Translations under genes and position numbers: made by a program | Origin: Actinotignum sanguinis | GTDB taxonomy: Bacteria > Actinomycetota > Actinomycetes > Actinomycetales > Actinomycetaceae | NCBI RefSeq assembly: GCF_003957255.1 | Contig: NZ_QDIE01000004.1 | Coordinates: 1 to 64,000 of the forward strand | Direction: 5' to 3' | Length of the DNA: 64,000 nt | Notes under the pieces: generated by a model | Told to the model about the DNA's origin: nothing | The model's input: only the letters and a program-made list of their open reading frames with translations | Database searches by the model: none | Shown here: piece by piece, positions 43,847-52,545 of the stretch | Layout: each line of letters opens with the position of its first letter | Position numbering within the stretch: position 1 is the stretch's first letter

Positions 43847-46275
43847 CTTCCGATAGCCGCAACCGGGACCGTTAGCGCACTGCCCGAAGCATCCCGCTTC
43901 TCCTCAACCTCGGGTAGCTCAACCGGCTGGCCGGAGGCGGTGACGGCGCGCAGCGGCTCCGGGCCGAGAGCAGCAAGTGCTAAAACATTTTCCCCGCGCA
44001 GGAAACGCTGGGCCCGCACCCCGCCTGTACCGCGGCCCTTGGCCGGGAAACGATCCAGGGGAGTGACCTTGGCGCTGCCCGGTTCGGTGCCCGGGAGCGC
44101 CTGCTCATTAGAAGCAATCGTGACCACCAGGGAACCGGCAAGATCATCGCCCGGCACCACTCCGAGGGCAATGACCCGGGCACCTTCCGCGCAGCGAATC
44201 CCGGCAATGCCCTGGCCGGCCCGGCCCTGCGGGCGTACCGCGGATGCCTCAAAACGCAGTAATTGCGCATCGCTCGTGATAAGAACCACCTGGTCGGTAT
44301 CGCGGGCCAGTGCGCAGCCCACCACGCTGTCACCCTCAGCAAGGGTAATAACCTCCCAGCTCTCCTTATTCGGGTAAGCGCCGTTCACCCGCTTAATACG
44401 CCCGTGCGCGGTGGCCAGGGTGAGCACCGGATCGCTCTCACCAGCAGTGAGCGGGGCCAGTCCGACCACACGTTCTCCAGAGTCCAGGGAAATAAGATCC
44501 GCCACCGGGGTACCTCCGGCCAGCGAGGGCGCCCCCGCGGTATCGGGAAGAGTGGGAACGGTGAGCACATCCAGGTCGATCATCCGCCCGTGGCTTGTTA
44601 CCACCCCGATATGCCCGCGGGCCGTGGCCGGTACCCGCGATATGACGGCATCGTGGGCGCGGCGCGGACCGCTGCGTTCTGGTGCATCGCTGCCCGCGGT
44701 GCGCGCCACCAGCCCGGTACCCGAAAGCAGCACCCAGGTCGGATCATCGGAAACTTCCAGGGGGAGTGCTTGCGGAGCTGCCGCGCTGGCCGCCCCGTCC
44801 GATTCCAGGAGCACGGTGCGCCGCGGGGTGCCGAATTGCTGGGCCACCTCCGTCATCTCGGCGGCCACCACTTTCCGTAAACGCTCGGGAGAACCAAGTA
44901 TTTCCTCCAGCTCCGCAATGGTGCGTTCTAGCTCCTCGCGCCGCCCTTCCAACTCAAGTTGGGAATACTTCGTGAGGCGGCGCAGCCGCAGTTCCAAAAT
45001 ATAATCGGCCTGCGCCTCGGAGAGGTCAAAAACAGCCATGAGCCGCTCGCGGGCCGCCGCGGTATCCTCCGAGGAACGAATAACCGCGATGACCTCATCA
45101 ATATTGAGGACGGCAATAAGGAGACCCTCCACCAGGTGCAAATCAGATTGCGCAGCCCGTAAACGGTGCTCACTGCGCCGGCGTGTCACCGTGATGCGGT
45201 GCTTAATCCACACGCGCAGCAGCGCTAGCAACCCTAAAGTTTGCGGCTGGCCATCGACCAACGCCACATTATTAATGCCGAATGAATCTTCAAGCGGAGT
45301 GTGCTGGTACAGCTGGGCGAGTACCGCTTCGGGGTGGAACCCGTTTTTTACTTCGACGACGAGCCGCATCCCGTGGTGCCGATCAGTCAGGTTTTGGACC
45401 CCGGAAACTCCCTGGATTTTCTTGGAGTTAACGGCGTCCTTGAGCTTGTCAATGATCTTTTCCGGGCCCACAAGATAGGGCAATTCCGTAATAACAATGC
45501 CGCGCTTACGGGCACTGATTTTTTCGATCCGCGCCGTCGCCCGGGTACGGAAAATACCACGCCCGGTTTCGTATGCTTCCCGGATGCCGTCCAGACCAAT
45601 AATTTTGCCGCCTTCGGGCAGATCCGGGCCGGGGATAAAGCGCATAATATCCTCCAGGCTCGCATCCGGATGGCGCAGCAGATACTTCGCCCCGTTAATA
45701 ACCTCAATAAGATTATGTGGAGGAATATTCGTGGCCATCCCCACCGCGATGCCGGACGAACCGTTAACCAGCAGATTCGGGATCGCGGCCGGGAGCACCT
45801 CAGGCTGCTGGAGAGTGTTGTCATAATTGGGGACCATATCGACGACGTCCTCGTCGAGCGAGGAAATCATCGCCATGGCCGGGGCTGCCAGGCGTGCCTC
45901 GGTATAGCGCGAGGCAGCGGGCCCGTCGTCGAGCGAACCGAAATTACCGTGCCCGTCCACCAGCGGTAGCCGCATGGTGAAAGGCTGGGCGAGGCGCACC
46001 ATCGCGTCATAAATAGCGGTATCACCGTGGGGGTGGAGGCGCCCCATAACGTCACCCACCACGCGCGAGGACTTCACGTGGGCGCGGTCGGGGCGCAGGC
46101 CCATCTGCCCCATCTGGAAAAGGATACGGCGCTGCACCGGCTTGAGACCGTCGCGCGCATCGGGCAGGGCACGCGCGTAAATCACCGAGTAGGAGTACTC
46201 GAGGAAGGAGGTGCGCATCTCCTCCGACACGTTAATATCGACGATATGTTCCGCGGGGCTCGTATTCTTGGGCAT
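43843..46275 (-). CDS. parC: DNA topoisomerase IV subunit A
   Basis: DNA-cutting subunit of topoisomerase IV, 810 residues. The catalytic tyrosine is Y124 in [11 protein letters not shown]. The quinolone-resistance region reads [15 protein letters not shown], with Thr86 at the position of E. coli GyrA Ser83 and Asp90 at that of Asp87. The breakage-reunion core ends near residue 480. A C-terminal beta-pinwheel follows, with repeated G-R-like strands but no clear gyrase GyrA box. Together with parE it would form the heterotetramer. GATAAT six bases before ATG 46275 suggests leaderless translation. Confidence 0.9.
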   Translation of the reverse strand: MPKNTSPAEHIVDINVSEEMRTSFLEYSYSVIYARALPDARDGLKPVQRRILFQMGQMGLRPDRAHVKSSRVVGDVMGRLHPHGDTAIYDAMVRLAQPFTMRLPLVDGHGNFGSLDDGPAASRYTEARLAAPAMAMISSLDEDVVDMVPNYDNTLQQPEVLPAAIPNLLVNGSSGIAVGMATNIPPHNLIEVINGAKYLLRHPDASLEDIMRFIPGPDLPEGGKIIGLDGIREAYETGRGIFRTRATARIEKISARKRGIVITELPYLVGPEKIIDKLKDAVNSKKIQGVSGVQNLTDRHHGMRLVVEVKNGFHPEAVLAQLYQHTPLEDSFGINNVALVDGQPQTLGLLALLRVWIKHRITVTRRRSEHRLRAAQSDLHLVEGLLIAVLNIDEVIAVIRSSEDTAAARERLMAVFDLSEAQADYILELRLRRLTKYSQLELEGRREELERTIAELEEILGSPERLRKVVAAEMTEVAQQFGTPRRTVLLESDGAASAAAPQALPLEVSDDPTWVLLSGTGLVARTAGSDAPERSGPRRAHDAVISRVPATARGHIGVVTSHGRMIDLDVLTVPTLPDTAGAPSLAGGTPVADLISLDSGERVVGLAPLTAGESDPVLTLATAHGRIKRVNGAYPNKESWEVITLAEGDSVVGCALARDTDQVVLITSDAQLLRFEASAVRPQGRAGQGIAGIRCAEGARVIALGVVPGDDLAGSLVVTIASNEQALPGTEPGSAKVTPLDRFPAKGRGTGGVRAQRFLRGENVLALAALGPEPLRAVTASGQPVELPEVEEKRDASGSALTVPVAAIGS

Positions 46276-46281
46276 TGCTCA

Positions 46282-46287
46282 ATTATC
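46282..46287 (-). promoter_or_regulatory. -10 box of a leaderless gene (start 46275)
   Basis: Minus-strand GATAAT ends six bases before ATG 46275; no ribosome-binding site is present. Confidence 0.5.
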
Positions 46288-46341
46288 CCGCTTTTTGGGC
46301 GCGCGCGGGGCGCCGGGGCAGGAGTGTGTCGAGGTGGAACG

Positions 46342-46347
46342 TAGACT
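46342..46347 (+). promoter_or_regulatory. -10 box of a leaderless gene (start 46355)
   Basis: TAGACT ends seven bases before ATG 46355. GGGAGG lies in between but only one base from the ATG, too close to act as a normal ribosome-binding site. Confidence 0.55.
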
Positions 46348-46354
46348 GGGAGGC

Positions 46355-47506
46355 ATGACTGAGCTTCCTGTGCTGCCCGCGGAGCGCTCTCTGCGCGCCG
46401 TCCTGGGTGAATGTTTAGCCGCCTGCGGGGTGCTGCCCGCAGCGGAATACGCAGCGGCTGAAACAGAGCGGGCGGCGGGCGTGCTGGATTTGCCGCGTGC
46501 CAGCCGGGTGTGCCTCGTGCTCGTGGATGGACTGGGGGCGGAAAACCTGGCGGCACGTATCGGCCACGCGCCCACCCTGCGCGCCTTGACCGCGCGCGAA
46601 CCACTCACCTCCACGGCGCCGTCCACCACCGCCGCAGCGCTCACCACCCTGGGTACCGGGGCGCTTCCCGGGCGCACCTCGATGCTCTCCTACTCCCTGC
46701 GTTCTCCGCGTACCGGCCGTAATTTCTCCCTGATTAGCTGGGAAGATAGCGGGCTCGATCCGGAAGAATGGCAGCCGGTGCCAACCTGGGCGCAGCGCCT
46801 GGAGGCTGCCCGCCCCGGCACGGCCACGCCGCTGGGTGCCATCCAAGATCCTGACCATATCGGCTCGGGTCTAACGCGGGCTGCCTGGCGCGGTTTTACC
46901 GCTCTCGGGGGGCCCGCCCTCGATGACCGGGTCCAGCTGGCCGCTCGTTTCCTGCGTGAGGGTGGGCGTTTTGCCTACCTGTACTGGGGGGAGGTTGATC
47001 ACCGTGGGCACCGCTGGGGTGCTACCAGCGAGGAATGGACCATGGCGCTCGAGGATCTGGACGCCGGTATTCGCCTGCTCACCCGGGTGCTACCCCCGGA
47101 CACTCTGCTGGTGCTCACCGCGGATCACGGCATGATTGATCCGAGCGAACGCATTGATGTGGCCGCCGCGCCTGTGTTGCGCGAAGGCGTGGATCTGTAT
47201 TCGGGGGAGGAACGCGCCGTGCATCTTTACACCCGGGAACCGGAAAAGGTAGCGGCCCGCTGGCGGGACTACCTGGGGGAGCGTTCCTGGGTGTACACCA
47301 AAGAGGAAGCCATCGCGACCGGAATGTTCGGGCAGGTTACCGCGCAGGCGCGCGAAGCGATGGGGGATGTGCTCGCTTTCCAACGCGGCACCCTGAGCGT
47401 GATTCACACCGGGCACATGCAGCCGGGCGCCACCTTTATGCGTGGGGTCCACGGTTCGCTCACCCCCACAGAGATGCTTATTCCCCTCCTTGTGGAGCTG
47501 AACTAG
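46355..47506 (+). CDS. Type I phosphodiesterase / nucleotide pyrophosphatase family protein
   Basis: 383 residues of the alkaline phosphatase superfamily. Metal-binding motifs: VLVDGLGAEN near residue 56, the Thr nucleophile region TSTAPSTTAAALTTLGTG near 88-105, EVDHRGHRW near 213, TADHGMIDP near 255, and a late His region (MRGVHGSLTPTEM). No signal peptide is seen, so it is probably cytosolic. Substrate is unknown. In actinomycetes this gene usually neighbours sepH and parC, as here. An in-frame GTG at 46334 is an alternative start. Confidence 0.85.
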   Translation: MTELPVLPAERSLRAVLGECLAACGVLPAAEYAAAETERAAGVLDLPRASRVCLVLVDGLGAENLAARIGHAPTLRALTAREPLTSTAPSTTAAALTTLGTGALPGRTSMLSYSLRSPRTGRNFSLISWEDSGLDPEEWQPVPTWAQRLEAARPGTATPLGAIQDPDHIGSGLTRAAWRGFTALGGPALDDRVQLAARFLREGGRFAYLYWGEVDHRGHRWGATSEEWTMALEDLDAGIRLLTRVLPPDTLLVLTADHGMIDPSERIDVAAAPVLREGVDLYSGEERAVHLYTREPEKVAARWRDYLGERSWVYTKEEAIATGMFGQVTAQAREAMGDVLAFQRGTLSVIHTGHMQPGATFMRGVHGSLTPTEMLIPLLVELN

Positions 47507-47530
47507 CGCTCCGGAAAGCGCGCGGTACTG

Positions 47531-47555
47531 CGCGCCGCGGGACCCGCGTGGTGCG
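47531..47555. terminator. Imperfect hairpin between converging genes
   Basis: CGCGCC-GCGGG pairs imperfectly (bulged) with CCCGCGTGGTGCG around a GA turn. It lies between the phosphodiesterase and sepH stops. Confidence 0.35.
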
Positions 47556-47569
47556 AGCATCTAGTAGCG

Positions 47570-47590
47570 CCTAACACCTAACACCTAGCA
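47570..47590. repeat. Seven-base tandem triplicate
   Basis: CCTAACA, CCTAACA, CCTAGCA head to tail, just outside the sepH stop codon. A small slippage repeat without evident role. Confidence 0.7.
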
Positions 47591-47598
47591 CGCCTGAC

Positions 47599-48804
47599 CT
47601 AGTCCTTTTTACCGAAGACGATCTCATCCCAGGACGGCATGGTGGGCCGATCCGTGCGCTTACGGCCGCGGCGCGGTTCGCCGGTAGCCGGAGCGGTTTT
47701 CTCCGGCGCGCTAGCCGGAGTAGCTTTTTCGGGAGCCGGCGCGCTAGCCGGAGCGGCCTCAGGCCCGCCGTTCGGCTCCGCGGCGGCCTCGGACAGTCCG
47801 CCACCGGCATCGGAATCCGCATCCGCATCCGGCGCGGAAGTCGGGCGGAGCGCCGGGGTCTGCGCGAGTTCTTCCGGCTCCAGCAAGGCGCGCTGGCCGG
47901 GCAGTTGCCCTTCACGCGAGGGCAGGGAAACAATGGTGGCCGGAGCCCGCAGCTCCTCTTCATCCTCGGGAGCGCGATGCGCCCCGTCCCATTCGTCGGG
48001 ATCGATATCATGATCGGCATCTGGCATGGGGCGTGACTTACCGCGCTGGGAATCCAGCGAGGCCAGCACCTCATCAATAGAGGCACGGGCCGGAGGAGTA
48101 TCCGCCGCGCTCGGGAGAGTGGAGGGGGAGGCCGGCACCGCGGCGGGAACCGCCGCGGGCGTCGTTGTACCAGAAAAAACAGTATCCGCAGTTCCCGGTA
48201 CCACCGCGGGCGTATGATCCGGGCGCCACGGGCCTGCATCGGCCGTGAGCGACGTTTCCGAGAGCCAGGAGGCCTCATCATTGCGGGCCTGGAGAGTATG
48301 GCGATCCGTGTCGATGAACCAGCGGGCTTCGTGCTCACGCCCGGCAGATACAAAACGGACGATCAGCGCCCAGGGTTGCCCCGCTTCGCGCACCGCATCC
48401 CAGGTGATCGAGGTGGTATCCACATCGCGGGCAACGAGGCGGGATGTGACGAGTTCTTCAACTGTGAAACCTCCCACATCGCGCCCGAGAGTGTAGTTAC
48501 GGGCCTGCGCGGCGGTGTAGTTACGTTCAGCAATAATGGGGTACGCCAGGGCTGAAATACGCGAGGGAGGTAGCGCGGCCATCTCAGAAATCTCATCAAC
48601 ACTGTGGCCGGCACGCACGAGAGCTTGGATTTCACGCGGCCCCATCGGCGTGATCTCCTCCGCGGGAGTACTGGGATGGGGATCCTTGCGCAGGGCCGCA
48701 CGCAGATCATCGGTGACGGGCAGCAGATAGCGATTACCCTCCTCATCGTTGAGCGTGAGGTTGTGACCGTCGGGTTGCAAGCCGAGCAGCTCCAGCTTTT
48801 TCAT
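47599..48804 (-). CDS. sepH: Septation protein SepH
   Basis: 401 residues from ATG 48804, which has AAGGGA four to five bases upstream; the frame can be extended to 48828 but without support. The N-terminal DUF3071 domain (about 1-170) includes ELLGLQPDGHNLTLNDEEG, the helix-turn-helix GHSVDEISEMAALPPSRISA and VTSRLVARDVDT. In Streptomyces SepH uses this region to bind FtsZ and promote cell division. A middle arm and a long, disordered Pro/Ala/Glu-rich tail with a basic RRGRKRTDRPTMPSWDEIVF end follow; that terminal motif is typical of the family. The gene stands alone, divergent from DUF4193. Confidence 0.93.
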   Translation of the reverse strand: MKKLELLGLQPDGHNLTLNDEEGNRYLLPVTDDLRAALRKDPHPSTPAEEITPMGPREIQALVRAGHSVDEISEMAALPPSRISALAYPIIAERNYTAAQARNYTLGRDVGGFTVEELVTSRLVARDVDTTSITWDAVREAGQPWALIVRFVSAGREHEARWFIDTDRHTLQARNDEASWLSETSLTADAGPWRPDHTPAVVPGTADTVFSGTTTPAAVPAAVPASPSTLPSAADTPPARASIDEVLASLDSQRGKSRPMPDADHDIDPDEWDGAHRAPEDEEELRAPATIVSLPSREGQLPGQRALLEPEELAQTPALRPTSAPDADADSDAGGGLSEAAAEPNGGPEAAPASAPAPEKATPASAPEKTAPATGEPRRGRKRTDRPTMPSWDEIVFGKKD

Positions 48805-49029
48805 CTCTTCCCTTACTCTTGGTACCACTCTTAGGGTGCCACCTCCGAGCCCGAAAAGCAGGCATTGGGCGCGGGTGTGTTTCCAAGTGCCGCACGTGCT
48901 GTTACACTAAGCGCGCAGTACCACCCGTCAGGACCATACGCGAGGGCGGAAAGATCCGTTTCTCGCGGGTGGACGCCGGTTCGTGCGGAATCCACCGCAT
49001 GGGCCCCGGCACTTTTGGAGAGTGACTTT

Positions 49030-49329
49030 ATGGCAACAGATTACGACGCTCCGCGCAAGCAAGATGAGGAGCTCCGCGAGGATTCTTTCGAGCAGCTCGC
49101 CGGGCGGCGCTCGGATCAGCAATCCGGCGCGGTTGACGAGGATGAGGTCGAAGCGGCCGAGGGCTTTGAGCTCCCCGGCGCGGACCTGTCCAATGTTGAG
49201 CTATCCGTCAATGTGATTCCGGCCCAGGATGATGAATTCACCTGCTCGCAGTGCTTCCTGGTTCACCACCGCTCCCAATTGGATCACGTGGAAGACGGCC
49301 TGCCCGTCTGCGTGGATTGCGCGAGCTAA
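49030..49329 (+). CDS. DUF4193 family protein
   Basis: 99 residues, very acidic N-terminal half (MATDYDAPRKQDEELREDSF). The C-terminal zinc-ribbon-like part is FTCSQCFLVHHRSQL and a closing CVDCAS, giving two Cys pairs. This is the DUF4193 actinobacterial family, of unknown function, conserved near sigA, DUF3710 and DUF3159 genes. GGAGAG lies about eight bases before ATG 49030. A TACACT box at 48903-48908 is a possible promoter. Confidence 0.9.
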   Translation: MATDYDAPRKQDEELREDSFEQLAGRRSDQQSGAVDEDEVEAAEGFELPGADLSNVELSVNVIPAQDDEFTCSQCFLVHHRSQLDHVEDGLPVCVDCAS

Positions 49330-49409
49330 CTAGAAGTACGACGACGCCGCGGCCCACGGGCCGCGGTATCGCACCGCAGCGCATCTCAACACGGTGCGAC
49401 GTCCCTCAT

Positions 49410-49415
49410 TAGACT
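49410..49415 (+). promoter_or_regulatory. Candidate -10 box of the DUF3710 unit
   Basis: TAGACT lies 37 bases before ATG 49453, leaving a leader that contains the GAGGAG ribosome-binding site. No convincing -35 box. Confidence 0.4.
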
Positions 49416-49452
49416 AGAGGGAATGAAGGAATCGGGACGAGGAGTATAAAGC

Positions 49453-50190
49453 ATGGCATGGTTCTCACGGCGGAAGAAAAACGAGACGTCGGCATCGCAG
49501 CCGGAAGAACGTGAGGAAGCCGGCCAGAACCTCGCGGGGGAAGCCGCTGGTGGTCCGGCGGCCCGCCCGGGCGGTGAGCCGGATGCTACCGGAGCTCCCC
49601 AGCGCGGCCCCTACGATGAATCCGAGGCGCCGGAGAACCCCGCCCTTATTGACGGCGGTGCGCTGCGCTTGCCCATCCTTCCCGATGCCACCATGCAATT
49701 CTCCGTGGATCGCGAACGCCAGGTCGTGCTCGGCGTGGTCTACGTGATGGGGGATTCCGCGGTGCAATTGCAGGTATTCGCCGCCCCGAAATCCGCTAGC
49801 CTGTGGGAGGACATCCGGGTGGAAGTGATTTCCTCCATCGCCAACCAGGGCGGGCGTTTCCAGGAAGCTGAAGGGGAGTACGGTCCGGAAATCCAGGCCC
49901 AGATGCCCGCGGAGAACGGCCGGGTACCGGTGCGCTTTATCGGTATTGACGGCCCGCGCTGGCTGCTGCGAGTAGCCGTGACCGGGCGCGGGGCGGTCGA
50001 TCCGGAACGCGGTACCGAAGTGCTCCACCGGGTCCTCGATGACCTGGTGGTGGTGCGCGGCTCCCAAGCGATCCCGCCGCGTGAACTTCTTCCCCTGGCG
50101 CTTCCCCAGCAGGGCGAGCCCGAACCAGAAACTCCCGATACCGGCATCGAGCTTCCCAAGCGCGGCCCGGAAATCCAAGAGATTCACTAA
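49453..50190 (+). CDS. DUF3710 family protein
   Basis: 245 residues, function unknown, conserved in actinomycetes. A charged, disordered N-terminus (MAWFSRRKKNETSASQPEER) precedes the folded domain from about residue 65: LRLPILPDATMQFSVDRERQ, VQLQVFAAPKSASLWEDIR, QGGRFQEAEGEYGPE and RFIGIDGPRWLLRVAVTGRG, all typical of the family. Cytosolic. It heads a tight group with the OB-fold gene (6 bases on) and DUF3159 (29 bases on), so these three probably share one mRNA. GAGGAG precedes the start. Confidence 0.9.
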   Translation: MAWFSRRKKNETSASQPEEREEAGQNLAGEAAGGPAARPGGEPDATGAPQRGPYDESEAPENPALIDGGALRLPILPDATMQFSVDRERQVVLGVVYVMGDSAVQLQVFAAPKSASLWEDIRVEVISSIANQGGRFQEAEGEYGPEIQAQMPAENGRVPVRFIGIDGPRWLLRVAVTGRGAVDPERGTEVLHRVLDDLVVVRGSQAIPPRELLPLALPQQGEPEPETPDTGIELPKRGPEIQEIH

Positions 50191-50196
50191 ATACCT

Positions 50197-50448
50197 ATGG
50201 CTACGCCGGTGTGGGTGACGGGGGATATTATCGCCATCACGTACCCGGGCGCCCCCGGCGGCCGCGGGGCGCATACCCCGGAGGTACGCATCGCCGTGGA
50301 AACTACCGCGGGGCTCCTCACCCTCATTTTCCAGGGGCGGCGCACCATCGACTGCGTGCGGGTCGGGGACCGGATTCGCGCCCGGGTGGTGCCATTGCGG
50401 CGCCGGGGCGTGCTGGTAGCATATAACCCGGAATATATCGTGCTTTAG
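50197..50448 (+). CDS. Small OB-fold protein
   Basis: 83 residues predicted as five beta strands of an OB-fold: VWVTGDIIAITYP, VRIAVETTAGLLTLIFQG, GDRIRARVVPLRRRG and VAYNPEYIVL. Actinobacterial genes between DUF3710 and DUF3159 commonly encode this kind of OB-fold nucleic-acid-binding-like protein (M. tuberculosis Rv2694c position). Binding partner unknown. It starts 6 bases after the DUF3710 stop. Confidence 0.8.
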   Translation: MATPVWVTGDIIAITYPGAPGGRGAHTPEVRIAVETTAGLLTLIFQGRRTIDCVRVGDRIRARVVPLRRRGVLVAYNPEYIVL

Positions 50449-50477
50449 CGAGCACCCCGAGCAACCGGGAGGGCCCC

Positions 50478-51203
50478 ATGGATACCACCACACCCGGCGG
50501 CGGTTTACGCGCGGTTCTCGGGGAAGAATTTGACGCCTGGAAAGCGATAGGCGGGGTGCGCGGCGTTATCGAAGCGAATGTTCCCGCCCTTGTTTTTGTC
50601 ATTATTTATTTAGCTACCCGCAATATTCCCCTGGCGGTTCTCGTTCCCCTGGGCATGGCTATTGTGGCCATCCTGGTGCGGTTCATTCAACGTATTGACG
50701 TGATGCCGGCGCTCGGCGGGCTATTTGTAGTGGGAATCTCGGCCTTTTTCGCCTGGCGCTCCGGGCGCGCGGAAACCTATTTCCTTCCCGGTTTCCTCAC
50801 CAATGCCGCTTACGCGGTGGGAGTGACTATTTCCTTGCTCATCCGCCGGCCCATCATGGGCTATGTGATCGGGATGCTGCGCGGGGATATTGCCGCGTGG
50901 CGCAGCGCCACCCACCCGGCCGCTCGGCTCACCTACCGGCGCTACACCCGCATTACGTGGCTGTGGCTCGCCATGTTCGCGGGCCGCGTCGTCGTGCAAC
51001 TGCCCTTCTTTATCAGCGGCAATACCGCGGCGCTCGGCGTTATCAAAATTATTGCCGGGCCGGTGCTTTTCTGCCTTATCCTGTGGGCCACCTGGCTCCT
51101 GGTGCGGAGTCTGCCGCCGGCCAGCACCTACCTGGAGCCCTCCGCATCCGCGGCGGATTCTCCTTCCGAATCTTGCACGGAGGCCGGGCGAGGCCGGAAA
51201 TAG
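50478..51203 (+). CDS. DUF3159 family membrane protein
   Basis: 241 residues with five or six membrane segments, in the regions of about 33-50, 51-70, 78-95, 105-122, 155-172 and 188-210. Family signatures: GGVRGVIEANVPALVFVIIY near the start, and a Gly/Arg loop RRPIMGYVIGMLRGD. Function unknown; M. tuberculosis has this gene next to the ceoBC potassium genes, as here. GGGAGGG lies six bases before ATG 50478. Its last 76 bases overlap the end of ceoC on the other strand. Confidence 0.88.
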   Translation: MDTTTPGGGLRAVLGEEFDAWKAIGGVRGVIEANVPALVFVIIYLATRNIPLAVLVPLGMAIVAILVRFIQRIDVMPALGGLFVVGISAFFAWRSGRAETYFLPGFLTNAAYAVGVTISLLIRRPIMGYVIGMLRGDIAAWRSATHPAARLTYRRYTRITWLWLAMFAGRVVVQLPFFISGNTAALGVIKIIAGPVLFCLILWATWLLVRSLPPASTYLEPSASAADSPSESCTEAGRGRK

Positions 51204-51850
51204 CTCTTGAGGGCGGACATATCCACATCGTCCCCGCCATCAATGAGGAGCACCTGATCATCCACATCCACGATTAAATCGGCATCAGCGGTCAGGGGCA
51301 CACCATCGCGAATAATCGCGTTAATGGCGACTCCGGAGGGCAGCTCAATATCGCTAATGGCGCTTCCGACCACCGGGGCATCGGCGGATACCGAAACCTG
51401 CCATAGGCTCGCCCCGCTGCGATGGAAACGCATAATCTGGGTGAGCGACCCATCCGAGACCGCATCTTCCACCAGGGAGGCCATAATCCGCGGGGTGGAC
51501 ACCGTGACGTCCACACCCCAGGCATCGGTGAACAGCCATTCATTACGCGGGTTATTGACACGCGCAATAGTGCGGGCGATCCCGAACTCGGTTTTCGCCA
51601 GCAAGGACACCACCAGATTCACCTTGTCATCCCCGGTGGCGCACACGATAATATCGGCCTCTGCCGCGCCTGCTTCGCGTAGCGCGGGAACTTCACAGGC
51701 ATCGGCCAGATGCCAATCCGCATCCGAGGCACTCGAAATGCGCATAGCGGAAGGCTTCTTGTCCACAATGGAAATGGAATGCTCGGATTTGAGAAGTTCG
51801 CGGGCCACCGACACCCCGACCGCACCGGCCCCAATAATGAGAATATTCAC
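51128..51850 (-). CDS. ceoC: TrkA-type potassium uptake regulator (CeoC)
   Basis: 240 residues. N-terminal Rossmann TrkA-N (RCK) domain: ILIIGAGAVGVSVARELL, the D40-like acidic end of strand two in SIVDKKP, and VCATGDDKVNLVVSLLAKT. A TrkA-C domain follows (about 140-215: ALWQVSV-like strand, AINAIIRDG, LIVDVDDQVLLI). These peripheral subunits bind NAD(H) or nucleotide and gate Trk/Ktr potassium channels. The start overlaps the ceoB stop by four bases, so both are translated together. No potassium channel subunit lies in the window. Confidence 0.9.
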   Translation of the reverse strand: MNILIIGAGAVGVSVARELLKSEHSISIVDKKPSAMRISSASDADWHLADACEVPALREAGAAEADIIVCATGDDKVNLVVSLLAKTEFGIARTIARVNNPRNEWLFTDAWGVDVTVSTPRIMASLVEDAVSDGSLTQIMRFHRSGASLWQVSVSADAPVVGSAISDIELPSGVAINAIIRDGVPLTADADLIVDVDDQVLLIDGGDDVDMSALKSYFRPRPASVQDSEGESAADAEGSR

Positions 51851-52509
51851 TGTGCCCCTTCCGATTTGAGCAGCATATGTTGCACGCCGGAGGCGTCCTC
51901 GGAAGCCACGAGCACTTTGAGGGTGTCCCCGTCCTGGATAACGGTGTCGCTATGGGGGAGGAGCCCGGCCAGGCTACGGATAATATAGGCGACTCGCGCC
52001 CCGGTTTCCTCTTCCACATCCGCCACGGTGCGCCCGAACCAGCGCCGATCCACCGCCACTTCAATGAGGGAAATCCGGGCGAGGGGATCGCGGAATTCGT
52101 GGTGGGGGCCCAGCGGAATGAGCTCGCGCAGCACCCGGTCCGCCGTCCAGCGCACCGGGGCCACCGTGGCGATCCCCAAGCGTTCGTAGATAATCGCGCG
52201 GGTGGGGTCATAGACGCGCGCCACCACGTTGGTTAGCCCAAAAGTTTCGCGCGCTACCCGGGCGGCGATGATATTCGAGTTATCGCCCGAGGACACGGCG
52301 GCGAAGCCGGCGGCGTCGTCGATATTCGCGCGCGCTAAAACATCGCGATCAAAACCCACGCCGGTGATCTGCTGCCCCGGGAAATCTTCGGGGAGCTTGC
52401 GGAAAGCTTCGGCGTCCTGGTCGATAATGGCCACCGAATGGCCAATGGCGGAAAGCGAGAGCGCCAGCGCGGCACCCACGCGCCCGCATCCCATAATTAC
52501 GAAGTGCAC
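51847..52509 (-). CDS. ceoB: TrkA-type potassium uptake regulator (CeoB)
   Basis: 220 residues, with the same two-domain layout as the next gene. The Rossmann motif is FVIMGCGRVGAALALSL and the strand-two acidic end is AIIDQDAEAFRK. It also has VSSGDNSNIIAARVARETFG and a TrkA-C domain from about 140. First gene of the ceoB-ceoC pair. TAGCGT six bases before GTG 52509 supports a leaderless start. The promoter is back to back with that of the permease gene (start 52546). Confidence 0.9.
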   Translation of the reverse strand: MHFVIMGCGRVGAALALSLSAIGHSVAIIDQDAEAFRKLPEDFPGQQITGVGFDRDVLARANIDDAAGFAAVSSGDNSNIIAARVARETFGLTNVVARVYDPTRAIIYERLGIATVAPVRWTADRVLRELIPLGPHHEFRDPLARISLIEVAVDRRWFGRTVADVEEETGARVAYIIRSLAGLLPHSDTVIQDGDTLKVLVASEDASGVQHMLLKSEGAQ

Positions 52510-52515
52510 TACATT

Positions 52516-52539
52516 ACGCTACCGCAAAGCGGGTACCGT
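52516..52539. promoter_or_regulatory. Back-to-back -10 boxes of ceoB and the permease gene
   Basis: TAGCGT on the minus strand (52516-52521) ends six bases before GTG 52509; TACCGT on the plus strand (52534-52539) ends six bases before GTG 52546. The two leaderless genes have start codons only 36 bases apart, so their -35 regions overlap the other gene. Confidence 0.55.
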
Positions 52540-52545
52540 ATCCTA